Assembly: GCA_045600205.1 (NCBI GenBank)
Contig: JAZRXM010000001.1
Coordinates: 73,030-137,029, forward strand
Direction of reading: 5' to 3'
From: Firm-04 sp045600205
GTDB taxonomy: Bacteria > Bacillota > Clostridia > Oscillospirales > Ruminococcaceae
Length of the DNA stretch: 64,000 bases
How positions within the stretch are numbered: the stretch's first letter is position 1; every line of letters starts with the position of its first letter. Shown here in pieces: positions 26,551 through 34,942 of this stretch. The notes under the pieces were generated by a model. It did not search any database, had not been told where the DNA came from, and saw only the letters and a program-made list of their open reading frames with translations. Position numbers and translations under genes: made by a program.

Positions 26551-27519
26551 TCAGAAGATGCCGAAACGTTTTTTCTCGTAGAAGGGTTTTTCAGATTCAA
26601 CGATTTGTTTTGCGCGGATATTGCTTGCAGCGACGCATTCGAAGGGCAGGTCAGAGTAATCGGCGCACTCGGTAGAGATGGTGTTGCCGATTTCGGTGAG
26701 GTCTGCGGATTCGTCAGCTTCCAATGCGATCAGCAGGTAGTTTTCGCCGCTTTCGGATGCTTTTCCGATGTAGGCTTTTTTGACAGCCTTGCATTTTTTC
26801 AGGCAGCCCTTGACTGCGCCGAGCAGGTCATCGGTGATGACTTCCTTTTCAGGCTCAGCGTTTTCGTCGTTTTTCTGTGCTTCGAGCTTTTCCATTGCCT
26901 GACGGATCGCAGCCTGATTTTCCTCGCGGGTGCCGGAAGCAACGCCGAGGGAATTGGTAACGTGCTTGGATTCCATCTGCTTCTGGATGGTTGCAGCAAC
27001 GGCATCGAGGTCGCCGTTTGCGTCGCCGATCATGATGACCTGACGGCGGATCAGGCAGAGGTTGCTGCCAAACGGGTTGATGACGACACCGAAGATTGCC
27101 TCATTATTCTTGACAAAGCGATAGAGATCCATGAATCCCATGACAGCGACCTGGAAATGTTCGCCGGGCTTACGGTTTTTGCGCAGCTCGATCTCGTCGG
27201 TGAATGCGGGCATAAACTTGTCGCCGTTGGGATTGGTCATCATCTGGAATGCGATGCGGGTCGGAACAGGCTCACCATCGGGAGTCTGTGTGACAGGGCG
27301 TTCGATCAACGCAGGGATGAGGTATTTTGCGTCGATTGCAGCTTGCAGGAAAGCACGTTCATGTTCGGTGTTGGTGAGGTCTACCTTAAAGGTAGCCATT
27401 GCATCGACCAGAACGGGGTTGGTGATATGGGGATTGGGTTGCATCTGCGCATCAGGCTGAGCGTTCTGCTGCTCAGGCTGCTGCTGATTTCCTTCTTCGG
27501 GCAGATTATTTTCAGGCAT
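26551..27519 (-). CDS. SseB-domain protein (322 aa)
   Basis: The protein has a Gln/Asn/Pro-rich N-terminus (about 35 residues) and then a domain like the N-terminal part of SseB (AFLQAAIDAKYLIPAL, FMPAFTDEIEL, VINPFGSNLCL). The C-terminal 90 residues resemble the second SseB-type domain. SseB-family proteins have no defined biochemical role. The gene is cytosolic by sequence, has its own promoter and lies ahead of the cellulase gene on the same strand. Confidence 0.8.
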   Translation of the reverse strand: MPENNLPEEGNQQQPEQQNAQPDAQMQPNPHITNPVLVDAMATFKVDLTNTEHERAFLQAAIDAKYLIPALIERPVTQTPDGEPVPTRIAFQMMTNPNGDKFMPAFTDEIELRKNRKPGEHFQVAVMGFMDLYRFVKNNEAIFGVVINPFGSNLCLIRRQVIMIGDANGDLDAVAATIQKQMESKHVTNSLGVASGTREENQAAIRQAMEKLEAQKNDENAEPEKEVITDDLLGAVKGCLKKCKAVKKAYIGKASESGENYLLIALEADESADLTEIGNTISTECADYSDLPFECVAASNIRAKQIVESEKPFYEKKRFGIF

Positions 27520-27607
27520 TGAGAAGTCCTCCGTTTTCAGTGTATTTTGTAGTATTTGAAGTCCGTATGCAAAATTTCAGCATATAAACTTCAAGGTGTA
27601 CACATTT

Positions 27608-27636
27608 ATTGTACCATAGTTCCGCTAAAAATGCAA
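27608..27636 (-). promoter_or_regulatory. Promoter of the SseB-like gene
   Basis: Minus strand TTGCAT (27631-27636), 17-bp spacer, TACAAT (27608-27613). Confidence 0.65.
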
Positions 27637-27707
27637 GGGCTTTTGCAGAATTCCTCAGAAAAGAATGCGGCATACACCGCAAAGTACGATGATGCCGCAT
27701 TCTGATA

Positions 27708-28349
27708 TTATCCGATTTTGACTTCCTGAAGGTAATGTACAGTGAGATCAGCAGGGGAGATGGGTTCTTTGGTCATTGCCGCCATGCAGATGCCGCACGC
27801 CGACTGATTGCAGAGGTGCATCGGCGCGGGGACGATGTTTTCGCCGTTTAAGAGGAAAATGCCGTCACCAATGACCGTGACTTTGTCGCCGTATGCGGCG
27901 AGCTGTGCGGAAATTTCGTCTGCGGGGAGGACCTTGTCCTCGGTCAGTCTTGTGATATGGATGCCGTCGCTTTCGAAAAAGGCGCAGTAGCAGAGCTGCT
28001 GTCTGGCGGTCAGGCAGGCGCAGAGGACGCCTCTTGTGCCGCAGAGGTTGTATGCAAGACCCTCCAGTGTGGAAACGCCGACGCAGTCTTTCTTTTGCGC
28101 AAATGCCATAGACTGCATCGCGGCAATGCCGATGCGCAGACCCGTATAGGATCCCGGTCCGACTGCGACGGCGTAAATATCAATGTCATCGACGGTTTTG
28201 CCGCAGTCTGCGAGCAGTTCTTTCACCATTGGCAGCAAGATCTGCGAGTGAGCGCGGGCGGTATAGATCATGCGGGAACCGAGCAGTACGCCATTGTGGG
28301 CGAGCGCGGCGGAGGCGGTTTTTCCTGAGGTATCAACCGACAAAATCAT
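27708..28349 (-). CDS. tsaB: tRNA t6A biosynthesis protein TsaB
   Basis: TsaB is the non-catalytic partner of TsaD in making threonylcarbamoyl-A37 in tRNA. The 213-aa protein begins MILSVDTSGKTASAAL and has the family motif VGPGSYTGLRIGIAAMQSMA. The start is placed at 28349, after GGAGAGGAG; longer readings would run inside tsaE. It overlaps tsaE by 17 bp. t6A is the substrate of MtaB, which is also encoded in this window. Confidence 0.94.
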   Translation of the reverse strand: MILSVDTSGKTASAALAHNGVLLGSRMIYTARAHSQILLPMVKELLADCGKTVDDIDIYAVAVGPGSYTGLRIGIAAMQSMAFAQKKDCVGVSTLEGLAYNLCGTRGVLCACLTARQQLCYCAFFESDGIHITRLTEDKVLPADEISAQLAAYGDKVTVIGDGIFLLNGENIVPAPMHLCNQSACGICMAAMTKEPISPADLTVHYLQEVKIG

Positions 28350-28779
28350 GCAGAAGCTCCTCTCCTGTAACAGTAATGGTGCGGGGCGCATCGCCCATGC
28401 CGTCAATGCGGATCTCGATGCGCTGTTTGGGCAAAGCATCCACGATGTTTTCAGCCCATTCAATGACAAACACGGAATCTTCGAGGGGATAGTCCCAGAA
28501 GCCTGTGGTTTCGAGGGCATCCTCGGAGGTCACGCGGTACATATCGAAGTGGTAGAGGGAAGTGCAGCGGTCGCCGTGGTACTCGTTGACGAGTGCAAAG
28601 GTAGGGGAACTGACAACATCGGGCAGTCCCATTCCTTTGGCAAGACCGTGGGTAAAGGTGGTTTTACCTGCGCCCAGCCCGCCGAAAAAGGCGATGCAGG
28701 TATTGGGGCGCAAAGCCCTGCCGATGCGTTCTGCGAAGGCTTGGGTGGCGGCAGGGGAATCGGAAGTGAAAGAAATCAT
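28333..28779 (-). CDS. tsaE: tRNA t6A biosynthesis ATPase TsaE
   Basis: The 148-aa P-loop ATPase of the TsaBDE complex. Walker A is GGLGAGKTT at about residues 33-41, followed by the family motifs SSPTFALVNEY, LYHFDMYR and VIEWAENI. It is first in a two-gene operon with tsaB, with overlapping reading frames and a promoter 65 bp upstream. Confidence 0.95.
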   Translation of the reverse strand: MISFTSDSPAATQAFAERIGRALRPNTCIAFFGGLGAGKTTFTHGLAKGMGLPDVVSSPTFALVNEYHGDRCTSLYHFDMYRVTSEDALETTGFWDYPLEDSVFVIEWAENIVDALPKQRIEIRIDGMGDAPRTITVTGEELLHDFVG

Positions 28780-28844
28780 GTTTTCTCCTCACAAAAATAC
28801 GTTGAAATGGAATGCAAAGGGATGCGGAACACGGAAACAATTAT

Positions 28845-28873
28845 ATTATACCACACTCCGCGCAAAAACGCAA
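28845..28873 (-). promoter_or_regulatory. Promoter of tsaE-tsaB
   Basis: Minus strand TTGCGT (28868-28873), 17-bp spacer, TATAAT (28845-28850), directly after the end of recQ. Confidence 0.7.
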
Positions 28874-28875
28874 GG

Positions 28876-30714
28876 CTAATCGCGGCTTTCGTATTCGCGC
28901 AGAGCGGTCAGAAAGGCGTCGCCGTACTTATCGAGTTTATATTTTCCCACACCGGATACTGCCAGCAGGGCATCCTCATCGGTTGGGCGTTTGATGCACA
29001 TATCCCGCAGGGTAGCATCTGAAAATACGATGTATGCGGGCACAAATTCCTTTGCCGCGAGCTTTTCGCGTACTTTTCGTAAAATCCGGAACAGTTCCTC
29101 GTCCAAGCCGTAATCAGGCATTGCGGCGAGTTTTTGCATTCGCTTGGTTTGACGCAGGTCTTCTTTTGGCAGCTGCATGATGACTTTTTCCTGTCCGCGC
29201 AAAACGGCATTTGCCTTAGGGGTCAGGTGGAGTGCCTGAAATTCCTGCATGGAAAGGAAGCCGCGGGAGAGCAGGATTTCGACCATATGCTGAATCTGTT
29301 TGCGGTCGGTATGTTTCATCAGCCCGTAGGTGGAAAGGGTCTGGTAGTTGTTTTCCACCACCTGTTTGACGTCCTTGCCGCAGAGGATGTAGGCAATCAG
29401 GCGGGAAGTGCCTGCCCTGCCGCGCTGTGCCAGACGATAGACGCAGGAGAGAATTTTCTGTGCTTCTATGGTGACGTCAATGGTTTCGGTTTCGGTCAGG
29501 CAGGAACCGCAGTTGCCGCAGAATCCCGCGGATTCCTCGCCGAAATAGGCGAGAATAAAGTGGCGCAGGCAGTCGGTGAGGTTGCAGTACTGCACCATGG
29601 CATTGAGCCGTTCACGGTCTTTTTTCCGTATTTCCTCGCGCTGTTCCGAGGTGATGATATCGTTTTCGCTGTCGCCCTCGATAAAGAGCAGATTGGTGCG
29701 GATATCCGCTTTATTGTAGAGCAGGACGCATTCTGCGGGCATACCGTCGCGCCCCGCACGCCCAGCCTCCTGATAGTATGCTTCCATACTTTTGGGCATA
29801 TTATAATGCACCACAAAGGATACGTTTGACTTGTCGATGCCCATGCCGAATGCGTTTGTTGCGGTGATAATGGGGCATTCATCGCGGAGAAACGCCTCCT
29901 GATTACGGGTGCGCTCCTCGGGGGAAAGTCCTGCGTGATATCTGGTGGCTTGATAGCCGTCTGCACAGAGTTTTGCACAGATTTCCTCGGTCAGGCGGCG
30001 GGAAATGCAGTATATGATGCCGCTTTTGCCATTGTTCCGTGCCAATACTTCGAGCAACGCCTCGTATTTTTTCGATGCGGCAGGTCGTTCCACGATCCAG
30101 CGGAGGTTTTCTCTGTCAAATCCCGTGACGATTTCGAGCGGGTTTTGCAGTTTTAGCAGTCTGCGGATATCTGCGCGGACAGAATCGGTTGCGGTGGCGG
30201 TAAAGGCGGCAACCACAGGTCTGCGCGGCAGCAAATCGAGAAACTGCGCGATTTGCAGATAGCTCGGGCGGAAATCCTGACCCCATTGCGAAAGGCAGTG
30301 TGCTTCATCCACGGCGACCATGGCAATTGCAACGGAATCGGTCAGTGCGAGAAACGCATCGGTGAGGAGCCGTTCCGGTGCGGCATAGAGCATTTTGATT
30401 TCGCCGCTGCGGACGGCATCCAGAACGGAAAAGAACTCGCTTTGGGACATACCGCTGTGCAGACAGGCGGCAGGCATACCCGCATCCTTGAGGGCGGTGA
30501 CCTGATCCTGCATCAGTGAAATCAGCGGAGATACGACAATAGTGATGCCGCAGAGCAGCATGGCGGGTACTTGGTAGCAGATGGATTTTCCTGCACCTGT
30601 GGGCATAATGCCGAGGACATCGCCGCCGGTGAGGATGTGGTCGATGAGCTGCTCCTGCCCCGTGCGAAAACGTGTATATCCGAAATATTCTTTTAATACG
30701 GAATATTTGTCCAA
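28876..30714 (-). CDS. recQ: ATP-dependent DNA helicase RecQ
   Basis: RecQ unwinds DNA 3'-5' in recombination and repair. The 612-aa protein has motif 0 (FGYTRFRTGQEQLIDHIL), Walker A PTGAGKS, DEAH at residues 136-139, the ATATD motif, a zinc-binding set including CGNCGSC, an RQC-type winged helix and a C-terminal HRDC domain. The start appears to be TTG at 30714, 9 nt after AAGGA; the nearest ATG is out of frame. The leader contains the terminator hairpin of the upstream dockerin gene. Confidence 0.95.
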   Translation of the reverse strand: MDKYSVLKEYFGYTRFRTGQEQLIDHILTGGDVLGIMPTGAGKSICYQVPAMLLCGITIVVSPLISLMQDQVTALKDAGMPAACLHSGMSQSEFFSVLDAVRSGEIKMLYAAPERLLTDAFLALTDSVAIAMVAVDEAHCLSQWGQDFRPSYLQIAQFLDLLPRRPVVAAFTATATDSVRADIRRLLKLQNPLEIVTGFDRENLRWIVERPAASKKYEALLEVLARNNGKSGIIYCISRRLTEEICAKLCADGYQATRYHAGLSPEERTRNQEAFLRDECPIITATNAFGMGIDKSNVSFVVHYNMPKSMEAYYQEAGRAGRDGMPAECVLLYNKADIRTNLLFIEGDSENDIITSEQREEIRKKDRERLNAMVQYCNLTDCLRHFILAYFGEESAGFCGNCGSCLTETETIDVTIEAQKILSCVYRLAQRGRAGTSRLIAYILCGKDVKQVVENNYQTLSTYGLMKHTDRKQIQHMVEILLSRGFLSMQEFQALHLTPKANAVLRGQEKVIMQLPKEDLRQTKRMQKLAAMPDYGLDEELFRILRKVREKLAAKEFVPAYIVFSDATLRDMCIKRPTDEDALLAVSGVGKYKLDKYGDAFLTALREYESRD

Positions 30715-30740
30715 CCTGATTCATTCCTTTTCGCGTGAAT

Positions 30741-30777
30741 AAAAAACGTCTGCGGGTGCGCAAAACACCCACAGACG
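30741..30777 (-). terminator. Terminator of the dockerin protein gene
   Basis: On the minus strand CGTCTGTGGGTG pairs with CACCCGCAGACG (30747-30777, one mismatch) and is followed by six T. It lies downstream of the predicted recQ start site, so it is also inside the recQ leader. Confidence 0.8.
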
Positions 30778-30779
30778 AT

Positions 30780-30808
30780 ATTGTAACACAAAACGGGAAA
30801 GATTTCAA
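30780..30808 (-). promoter_or_regulatory. Promoter of recQ
   Basis: Minus strand TTGAAA (30803-30808), 17-bp spacer, TACAAT (30780-30785), right behind the dockerin gene stop. Confidence 0.65.
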
Positions 30809-30811
30809 GCA

Positions 30812-32050
30812 TCAGCCGATAATTTCTGCCCAAATGACCTGTGCATCGTCATCATTTTCGAGGAGCGATTTCTCGGAATAGAAGCGCAGCATATCGGTCG
30901 CATCGGTCGGGTCCACAACACCGTTGTTGTCCACATCGCAGAGCAAACGCTGGTTCTCCGACAGGGAAGAAGGTGTATCGAGCATACTGTCAGCGTAATC
31001 AGAAAGTGCTATGATCGCATCCTGCGGCGTAACGGTGCCGTCGCCGTCCGCATCGCCGAGCTGTTCCCAGCCAACGGCGTTGACGTTTACATCGAAGGTA
31101 TGTACGCTGCTGCGGTCTGTTGCGGTGATGGTGACCTTACCGCTTTCGTGTATGCTTACGCTGCCGAGTTTATCCACGGAAGCGATTCTTTCATCGCTGC
31201 TGACCCATTCGAAGCCTTCTGTTGCATCCAGCAGGGTAATGCCGCATTCGATGCGGTGCAGTTCGACAGAATGGTTTTCGTAGCGGATTTCATCGGGAAT
31301 GGTAAAATCGTAGCAAAGACAGAATTCCGTGAGGTATACGCTGTCAAGGGGCTGAACCACATGGGAAACGTAGCGGTTTTTGCCGGCGAGGAAAATGCGG
31401 TTGAATTCGTCCCAGCTGACCGTGACGGAGCGGATCTCGCCATGATTCTGGGCGTTGCCCTCCTGTACGGTCACGCCGTCCTCGTCGTAGCCGAGAATGA
31501 GGAGCGAATGTCCGTAGCTGCCGTTATAGGTGCCGTCAATATTGGCGGTGGTGCGCATATACGCGCCGGGCATGACACGGCATTCGAGGAATTGACGGAA
31601 ACTTGCTTCCGGAGTAGCACCCATAACGCAGCAAAGTTTCTTATAGCTGATGCCGAAATCCTTGGTTGTCTGCGCGCCGTGCAGCGGCAGCTCGTCAAAC
31701 AGATGTGCAAAAGCACCCTGCGCGTAGATGTAGCACTGCCAGCCGTAGGTTTTGATTTTTCCTGCGCTGACGTAGTAGGAGTGGTCGATATCCATGCAGG
31801 TATCGAGCGGCAGGGATGCGGCTTCTTCGAGTGCGCCATCCAGATACAGGTTGACGTCGCCGGCCCATGTTTCGGCGATTTTCTCTGTCAGAGCCTCTGA
31901 GTGCAGGTAAGAAACGCCCTCAGCGGCGCAAAGCGCATCGGCGGCTACCGAAACGGAAGCAGTCGGTACAATGCAGAGTGCAGCGGTGGTGCAGGATGCA
32001 CTGATGGCAATAGCGGCAAGTCGATTCAAAAACATAGAAATACGGCTCAT
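30812..32050 (-). CDS. Secreted dockerin protein with papain-like Cys/His domain
   Basis: The 412-aa protein starts MSRISMFLNRLAAIAISASC, a signal peptide, with AAAGGGGG before the ATG at 32050. The N-terminal half shows a Cys-His-Asn pattern typical of papain-fold enzymes: GWQCYIYAQG (Cys about 106), SYGHSLLILGYD (His about 181) and an EGNAQN segment. A bacterial Ig-like stretch with VSSDERIASVDKLGSVS follows. A C-terminal type I dockerin has two good calcium loops (DADGDGTVTPQDA and DVDNNGVVDPTDA). It would be exported and docked on the cellulosome. Peptidase or amidase activity is inferred from the motif only. Confidence 0.82.
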   Translation of the reverse strand: MSRISMFLNRLAAIAISASCTTAALCIVPTASVSVAADALCAAEGVSYLHSEALTEKIAETWAGDVNLYLDGALEEAASLPLDTCMDIDHSYYVSAGKIKTYGWQCYIYAQGAFAHLFDELPLHGAQTTKDFGISYKKLCCVMGATPEASFRQFLECRVMPGAYMRTTANIDGTYNGSYGHSLLILGYDEDGVTVQEGNAQNHGEIRSVTVSWDEFNRIFLAGKNRYVSHVVQPLDSVYLTEFCLCYDFTIPDEIRYENHSVELHRIECGITLLDATEGFEWVSSDERIASVDKLGSVSIHESGKVTITATDRSSVHTFDVNVNAVGWEQLGDADGDGTVTPQDAIIALSDYADSMLDTPSSLSENQRLLCDVDNNGVVDPTDATDMLRFYSEKSLLENDDDAQVIWAEIIG

Positions 32051-32149
32051 TACGGTAACCCCCTTTAAAAATCGTGAATGGTTTGTTGTAAGATTCACGT
32101 TGCGTTGATTCTCCAAACCTGAAATTAGTCTTAAAAAACAGTTTTTTGC

Positions 32150-32172
32150 TTACAATAATTGATTTATTGTAA
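32150..32172. promoter_or_regulatory. Perfect inverted repeat in the dockerin gene leader
   Basis: TTACAATAA (32150-32158) and TTATTGTAA (32164-32172) are perfect 9-bp arms around TTGAT. Confidence 0.5.
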
Positions 32173-32256
32173 AAGCTGCATATGTCAATCTGAATGTGAT
32201 TGTTCATAACATCTAAAACTATTCCAAAATTCATGTGTAATTTGGAGTGTAACATC

Positions 32257-32285
32257 AGTATACCATGTTGTAACCGTTTTGTCAA
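32257..32285 (-). promoter_or_regulatory. Promoter of the dockerin protein gene
   Basis: Minus strand TTGACA (32280-32285), 17-bp spacer, TATACT (32257-32262). The leader would be about 200 nt. One TTGTAA motif lies in the spacer. Confidence 0.8.
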
Positions 32286-32295
32286 TTGATGCGTG

Positions 32296-32316
32296 GTTAT
32301 ATTTCATAAATATAAC
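32296..32316. promoter_or_regulatory. Palindrome upstream of the dockerin gene promoter
   Basis: GTTATATTT (32296-32304) and AAATATAAC (32308-32316) are perfect arms with a 3-nt gap, 10 bp upstream of the minus-strand -35 box. Confidence 0.45.
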
Positions 32317-32548
32317 GATTAGCGTGTATGATTTTTAGCAAGAATTTCAGAGTTTTGTAATAGAGCAGCCTGTTTTTACAATGAGTACATATATTACAAA
32401 ATGTAGCTTTTTGGCTTCATTCCTGTAATAATTAAAATTATGGAACATTCATTCGGAAATGAAAACAGAAAGCGTATTCGCCCTATTGGACAATGAAATT
32501 AAGATGTCACTGTGCAAAAGGGAGAAATCGCGGAAAATCGCCGCAGGA

Positions 32549-32577
32549 TTGACAGAAAGGGTGCATCGTGATATAAT
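32549..32577 (+). promoter_or_regulatory. Perfect consensus promoter of the NuoE/NuoF-like operon
   Basis: TTGACA (32549-32554), 17-bp spacer, TATAAT (32572-32577): full consensus, predicting high expression. Confidence 0.9.
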
Positions 32578-32611
32578 AAAATTATGATTTTACGGAAACG
32601 GAGGCGTTCCC

Positions 32612-33112
32612 ATGGAATGCGAATGCGCAAAAAAAGCAAGTGATCTTTCTCTGCTGGCACCCGTGCTGACGGAATATGCGGGCGTGAAGGGCAGTTTGAT
32701 AACGATTTTACAGCAGGCACAGGAAATTTACGGCTATCTGCCAACCGATGTACTCTACAAGATCGCGGAGGCGACCGGCAATACACCTGCAAAGGTCATG
32801 GGCGTTGCAACGTTTTATACGCAGTTTCGGTTTCAGCCTGTCGGCAAGTATCTCATCATGCTTTGTGACGGCACGGCTTGTCATGTCAACGGCAGCGAGC
32901 GCATCGCGGCGGCAATTTCGGAATATCTGGGCATTCAGAACGGGGAAACTTCCGCAGACGGGCTGTTTTCGTTGAGTATCGTGGCATGTCTGGGCTGTTG
33001 TTCGCTTTCGCCCGTGATGATGATCAATGAGGATACCTACGGTTCTCTGACGCCTGCGAAAGCAACGGAGATCCTGAAAAAAATCAAGGAACAGGAGGCG
33101 GCACGGGCATGA
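32612..33112 (+). CDS. NuoE/HydC-like [2Fe-2S] subunit
   Basis: A 166-aa protein of the NADH dehydrogenase 24-kDa family. It has the typical segment KGSLITILQQAQEIYGYLP, the family motif VMGVATFYTQFRF, and four cysteines for a [2Fe-2S] cluster (CDGTACHVNG and VACLGCC). In fermenting clostridia such proteins are the small subunit of NADH-linked, often electron-bifurcating, hydrogenases (HydC/HndA). It overlaps the next gene by 4 bp (ATGA). No catalytic hydrogenase gene follows. Confidence 0.9.
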   Translation: MECECAKKASDLSLLAPVLTEYAGVKGSLITILQQAQEIYGYLPTDVLYKIAEATGNTPAKVMGVATFYTQFRFQPVGKYLIMLCDGTACHVNGSERIAAAISEYLGIQNGETSADGLFSLSIVACLGCCSLSPVMMINEDTYGSLTPAKATEILKKIKEQEAARA

Positions 33113-34875
33113 AAAACTATCGCATTGCGGTGGGAGAAGGCAGCTGTGGCATCGCAGCGGGTGCGGGAAAGGTTTATGACGCGCTGAAGCCGCTTCTGGA
33201 GGACAAAAATGTTACACTCGGCGTGGTTGGCTGCATCGGAATGTGCTGGCTGGAGCCGATCGTGGATATTTACGAGGAGGAGCAGCTTGCAGCACGTCTG
33301 GTGCGCGTGCAGGAACAGGATGCGCAAACAATCGCAGATGCTTGCATTGCAGGAGATATTTCCGCACTTGCACCGCTGATGATCTCGGCAGAGGACAGTC
33401 TGTTCCTCGAAAAACAAACGCGCATTGCGCTGCGCAACTGCGGCATCATCGACCCGAATGCGATTTCGAGTGCTGTGGCAGCAGGCGGATATCAGGCAAT
33501 CACGAAGATTTTGCAAAAAGATGGCGGTATGACACCCGAAGAAGTCATCGAGTGTATCAAGGTATCCGGTCTTGCGGGACGCGGCGGCGCGGGCTTCCCG
33601 ACATGGTTCAAGTGGAATGCAGCGCGGCAGTCGGCGGGCGAGGAGAAATACCTGATCTGCAATGCGGACGAGGGCGATCCCGGCGCATTTATGGACAGAG
33701 CGGTGATCGAATCCGACCCGCATACGCTGATTGAGGGTATGCTGATCGGCGCATATGCGATCGGTGCGCAGGAGGCAATTGTCTATGTCCGTGCGGAATA
33801 TCCGCTGGCGATCAAGCGGTTGTCTGCGGCGATCGAGCAGGCGCACGCAGCGGGATACATCGGCAAAAACATCCTTGGTACGGATTTTTCATGCGAATTC
33901 CGTATCAAAGCAGGCGCAGGCGCATTTGTCTGCGGCGAAGAAACGGCACTGATCGAATCCTTGCAGGGACAGCGCGGAATGCCGCGTCTGAAGCCGCCTT
34001 TTCCTGCTGCAGCGGGATATTGGTACAAGCCGTCGAACATCAACAACGTGGAAACCTACGCGAATGTCGCATGGATCATCAACAACGGCGGCGAGGCATT
34101 TGCAGCGATGGGCACACCCGATTCGAAGGGTACGAAAGTGTTTGCATTGACGGGAAAAATCCGTCGCGGCGGATTGGTGGAAATACCGATGGGCATGACG
34201 CTGCGGGATGTCATTTTCGATATCGGCGGCGGCATCCGTGACGGCAAAGCGTTCAAAGCGGTACAGATGGGCGGACCTTCGGGCGGCTGCATCCCCGCAT
34301 CGCTGCTGGATACGGTCATTGATTATAAAAAGCTGGGTGCCACGGGCGCAATCATGGGTTCGGGCGGCATGGTCGTTATGGATGAAACGACCTGTATGGT
34401 CGGTATGGCGAAGTTTTTCCTTGATTTTACGGCAAAAGAATCCTGCGGAAAATGTGTTCACTGCCGCATCGGTACCAAGCGGATGCAGGAGATTCTGGGG
34501 CGTATTGTCAACGGCGAGGGCAAAGAGGGCGATATCGAGCTGCTGGAGGAACTTTGCGGTGCGCTGAAAGACGGCGCACTCTGCGGACTCGGACAGACCG
34601 CACCGAATCCTGTTTTGACGACAATACGTTATTTCCGTGATGAATTTGAAGCACATATCCGTGAGAAGCGTTGTCCTGCGGGTACTTGTGCCGCGCTGTT
34701 GCGGTATGAAATTGACGCAGACAAGTGCAAGGGCTGTACGCTTTGTGCAAAGAAATGTCCTGTCGGAGCGATTTCGGGTACCGTGAAGCAGCCGCACACA
34801 ATTGACACGGAGAAATGCATCAAGTGCGGACAGTGTAAGGCAGGCTGCAAATTCGGTGCAGTGACTGTAAAATAA
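33109..34875 (+). CDS. NuoF/HydB-like NADH-binding flavoprotein
   Basis: A 588-aa multi-domain subunit. Residues 1 to about 100 form a thioredoxin-like ferredoxin domain (GSCGIAAGAGKVYDAL and VGCIGMCWLEP). The middle is the NuoF core with the NADH site GLAGRGGAGFPTWFKW, the FMN-binding CNADEGDPGAFMDR and a [4Fe-4S] motif (ESCGKCVHCRIG). The C-terminus adds two [4Fe-4S] ferredoxin motifs (CKGCTLCAKKCPVGAI and CIKCGQCKAGCKFGAV). This is the layout of HydB/HndC in bifurcating hydrogenases. The operon ends here in a hairpin, so its partner subunit must be encoded elsewhere. Confidence 0.93.
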   Translation: MKNYRIAVGEGSCGIAAGAGKVYDALKPLLEDKNVTLGVVGCIGMCWLEPIVDIYEEEQLAARLVRVQEQDAQTIADACIAGDISALAPLMISAEDSLFLEKQTRIALRNCGIIDPNAISSAVAAGGYQAITKILQKDGGMTPEEVIECIKVSGLAGRGGAGFPTWFKWNAARQSAGEEKYLICNADEGDPGAFMDRAVIESDPHTLIEGMLIGAYAIGAQEAIVYVRAEYPLAIKRLSAAIEQAHAAGYIGKNILGTDFSCEFRIKAGAGAFVCGEETALIESLQGQRGMPRLKPPFPAAAGYWYKPSNINNVETYANVAWIINNGGEAFAAMGTPDSKGTKVFALTGKIRRGGLVEIPMGMTLRDVIFDIGGGIRDGKAFKAVQMGGPSGGCIPASLLDTVIDYKKLGATGAIMGSGGMVVMDETTCMVGMAKFFLDFTAKESCGKCVHCRIGTKRMQEILGRIVNGEGKEGDIELLEELCGALKDGALCGLGQTAPNPVLTTIRYFRDEFEAHIREKRCPAGTCAALLRYEIDADKCKGCTLCAKKCPVGAISGTVKQPHTIDTEKCIKCGQCKAGCKFGAVTVK

Positions 34876-34891
34876 CAAGAATCAGAAAAAA

Positions 34892-34919
34892 GCGGCGCAT
34901 GGATTTTCTCATGCGTCGC
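34892..34919 (+). terminator. Hairpin after the NuoF-like gene
   Basis: GCGGCGCATG (34892-34901) pairs with CATGCGTCGC (34910-34919) with one wobble; no T-run. Confidence 0.55.
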
Positions 34920-34942
34920 AAATGTATATGTAGGTGAATGCA

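Larger units (their letters stand above)
32051..32611. other. 561-bp divergent region with TTGTAA/TTACAA motif cluster
   Basis: Between the dockerin gene (minus) and the NuoE-like gene (plus) lie seven copies of TTGTAA or its complement (32086, 32150, 32167, 32268, 32355, 32376, 32394), two of them forming a perfect inverted repeat at 32150-32172 and two a spaced one at 32353-32401. It also holds a minus promoter (32257-32285), an AT-rich palindrome (32296-32316) and a perfect plus promoter (32549-32577). I see no gene. Confidence 0.6.

Noticed and set aside
25081..27522. An 813-codon plus-strand open frame opposite the cellulase and SseB-like genes
   Set aside because: It covers the GH5 catalytic motifs on the other strand and crosses a gene boundary. 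Shadow frame.
32117..32285. Minus-strand coding extension upstream of the dockerin protein
   Set aside because: The region holds the promoter, its leader and inverted repeats; the signal peptide starts at 32050 after a good ribosome site.
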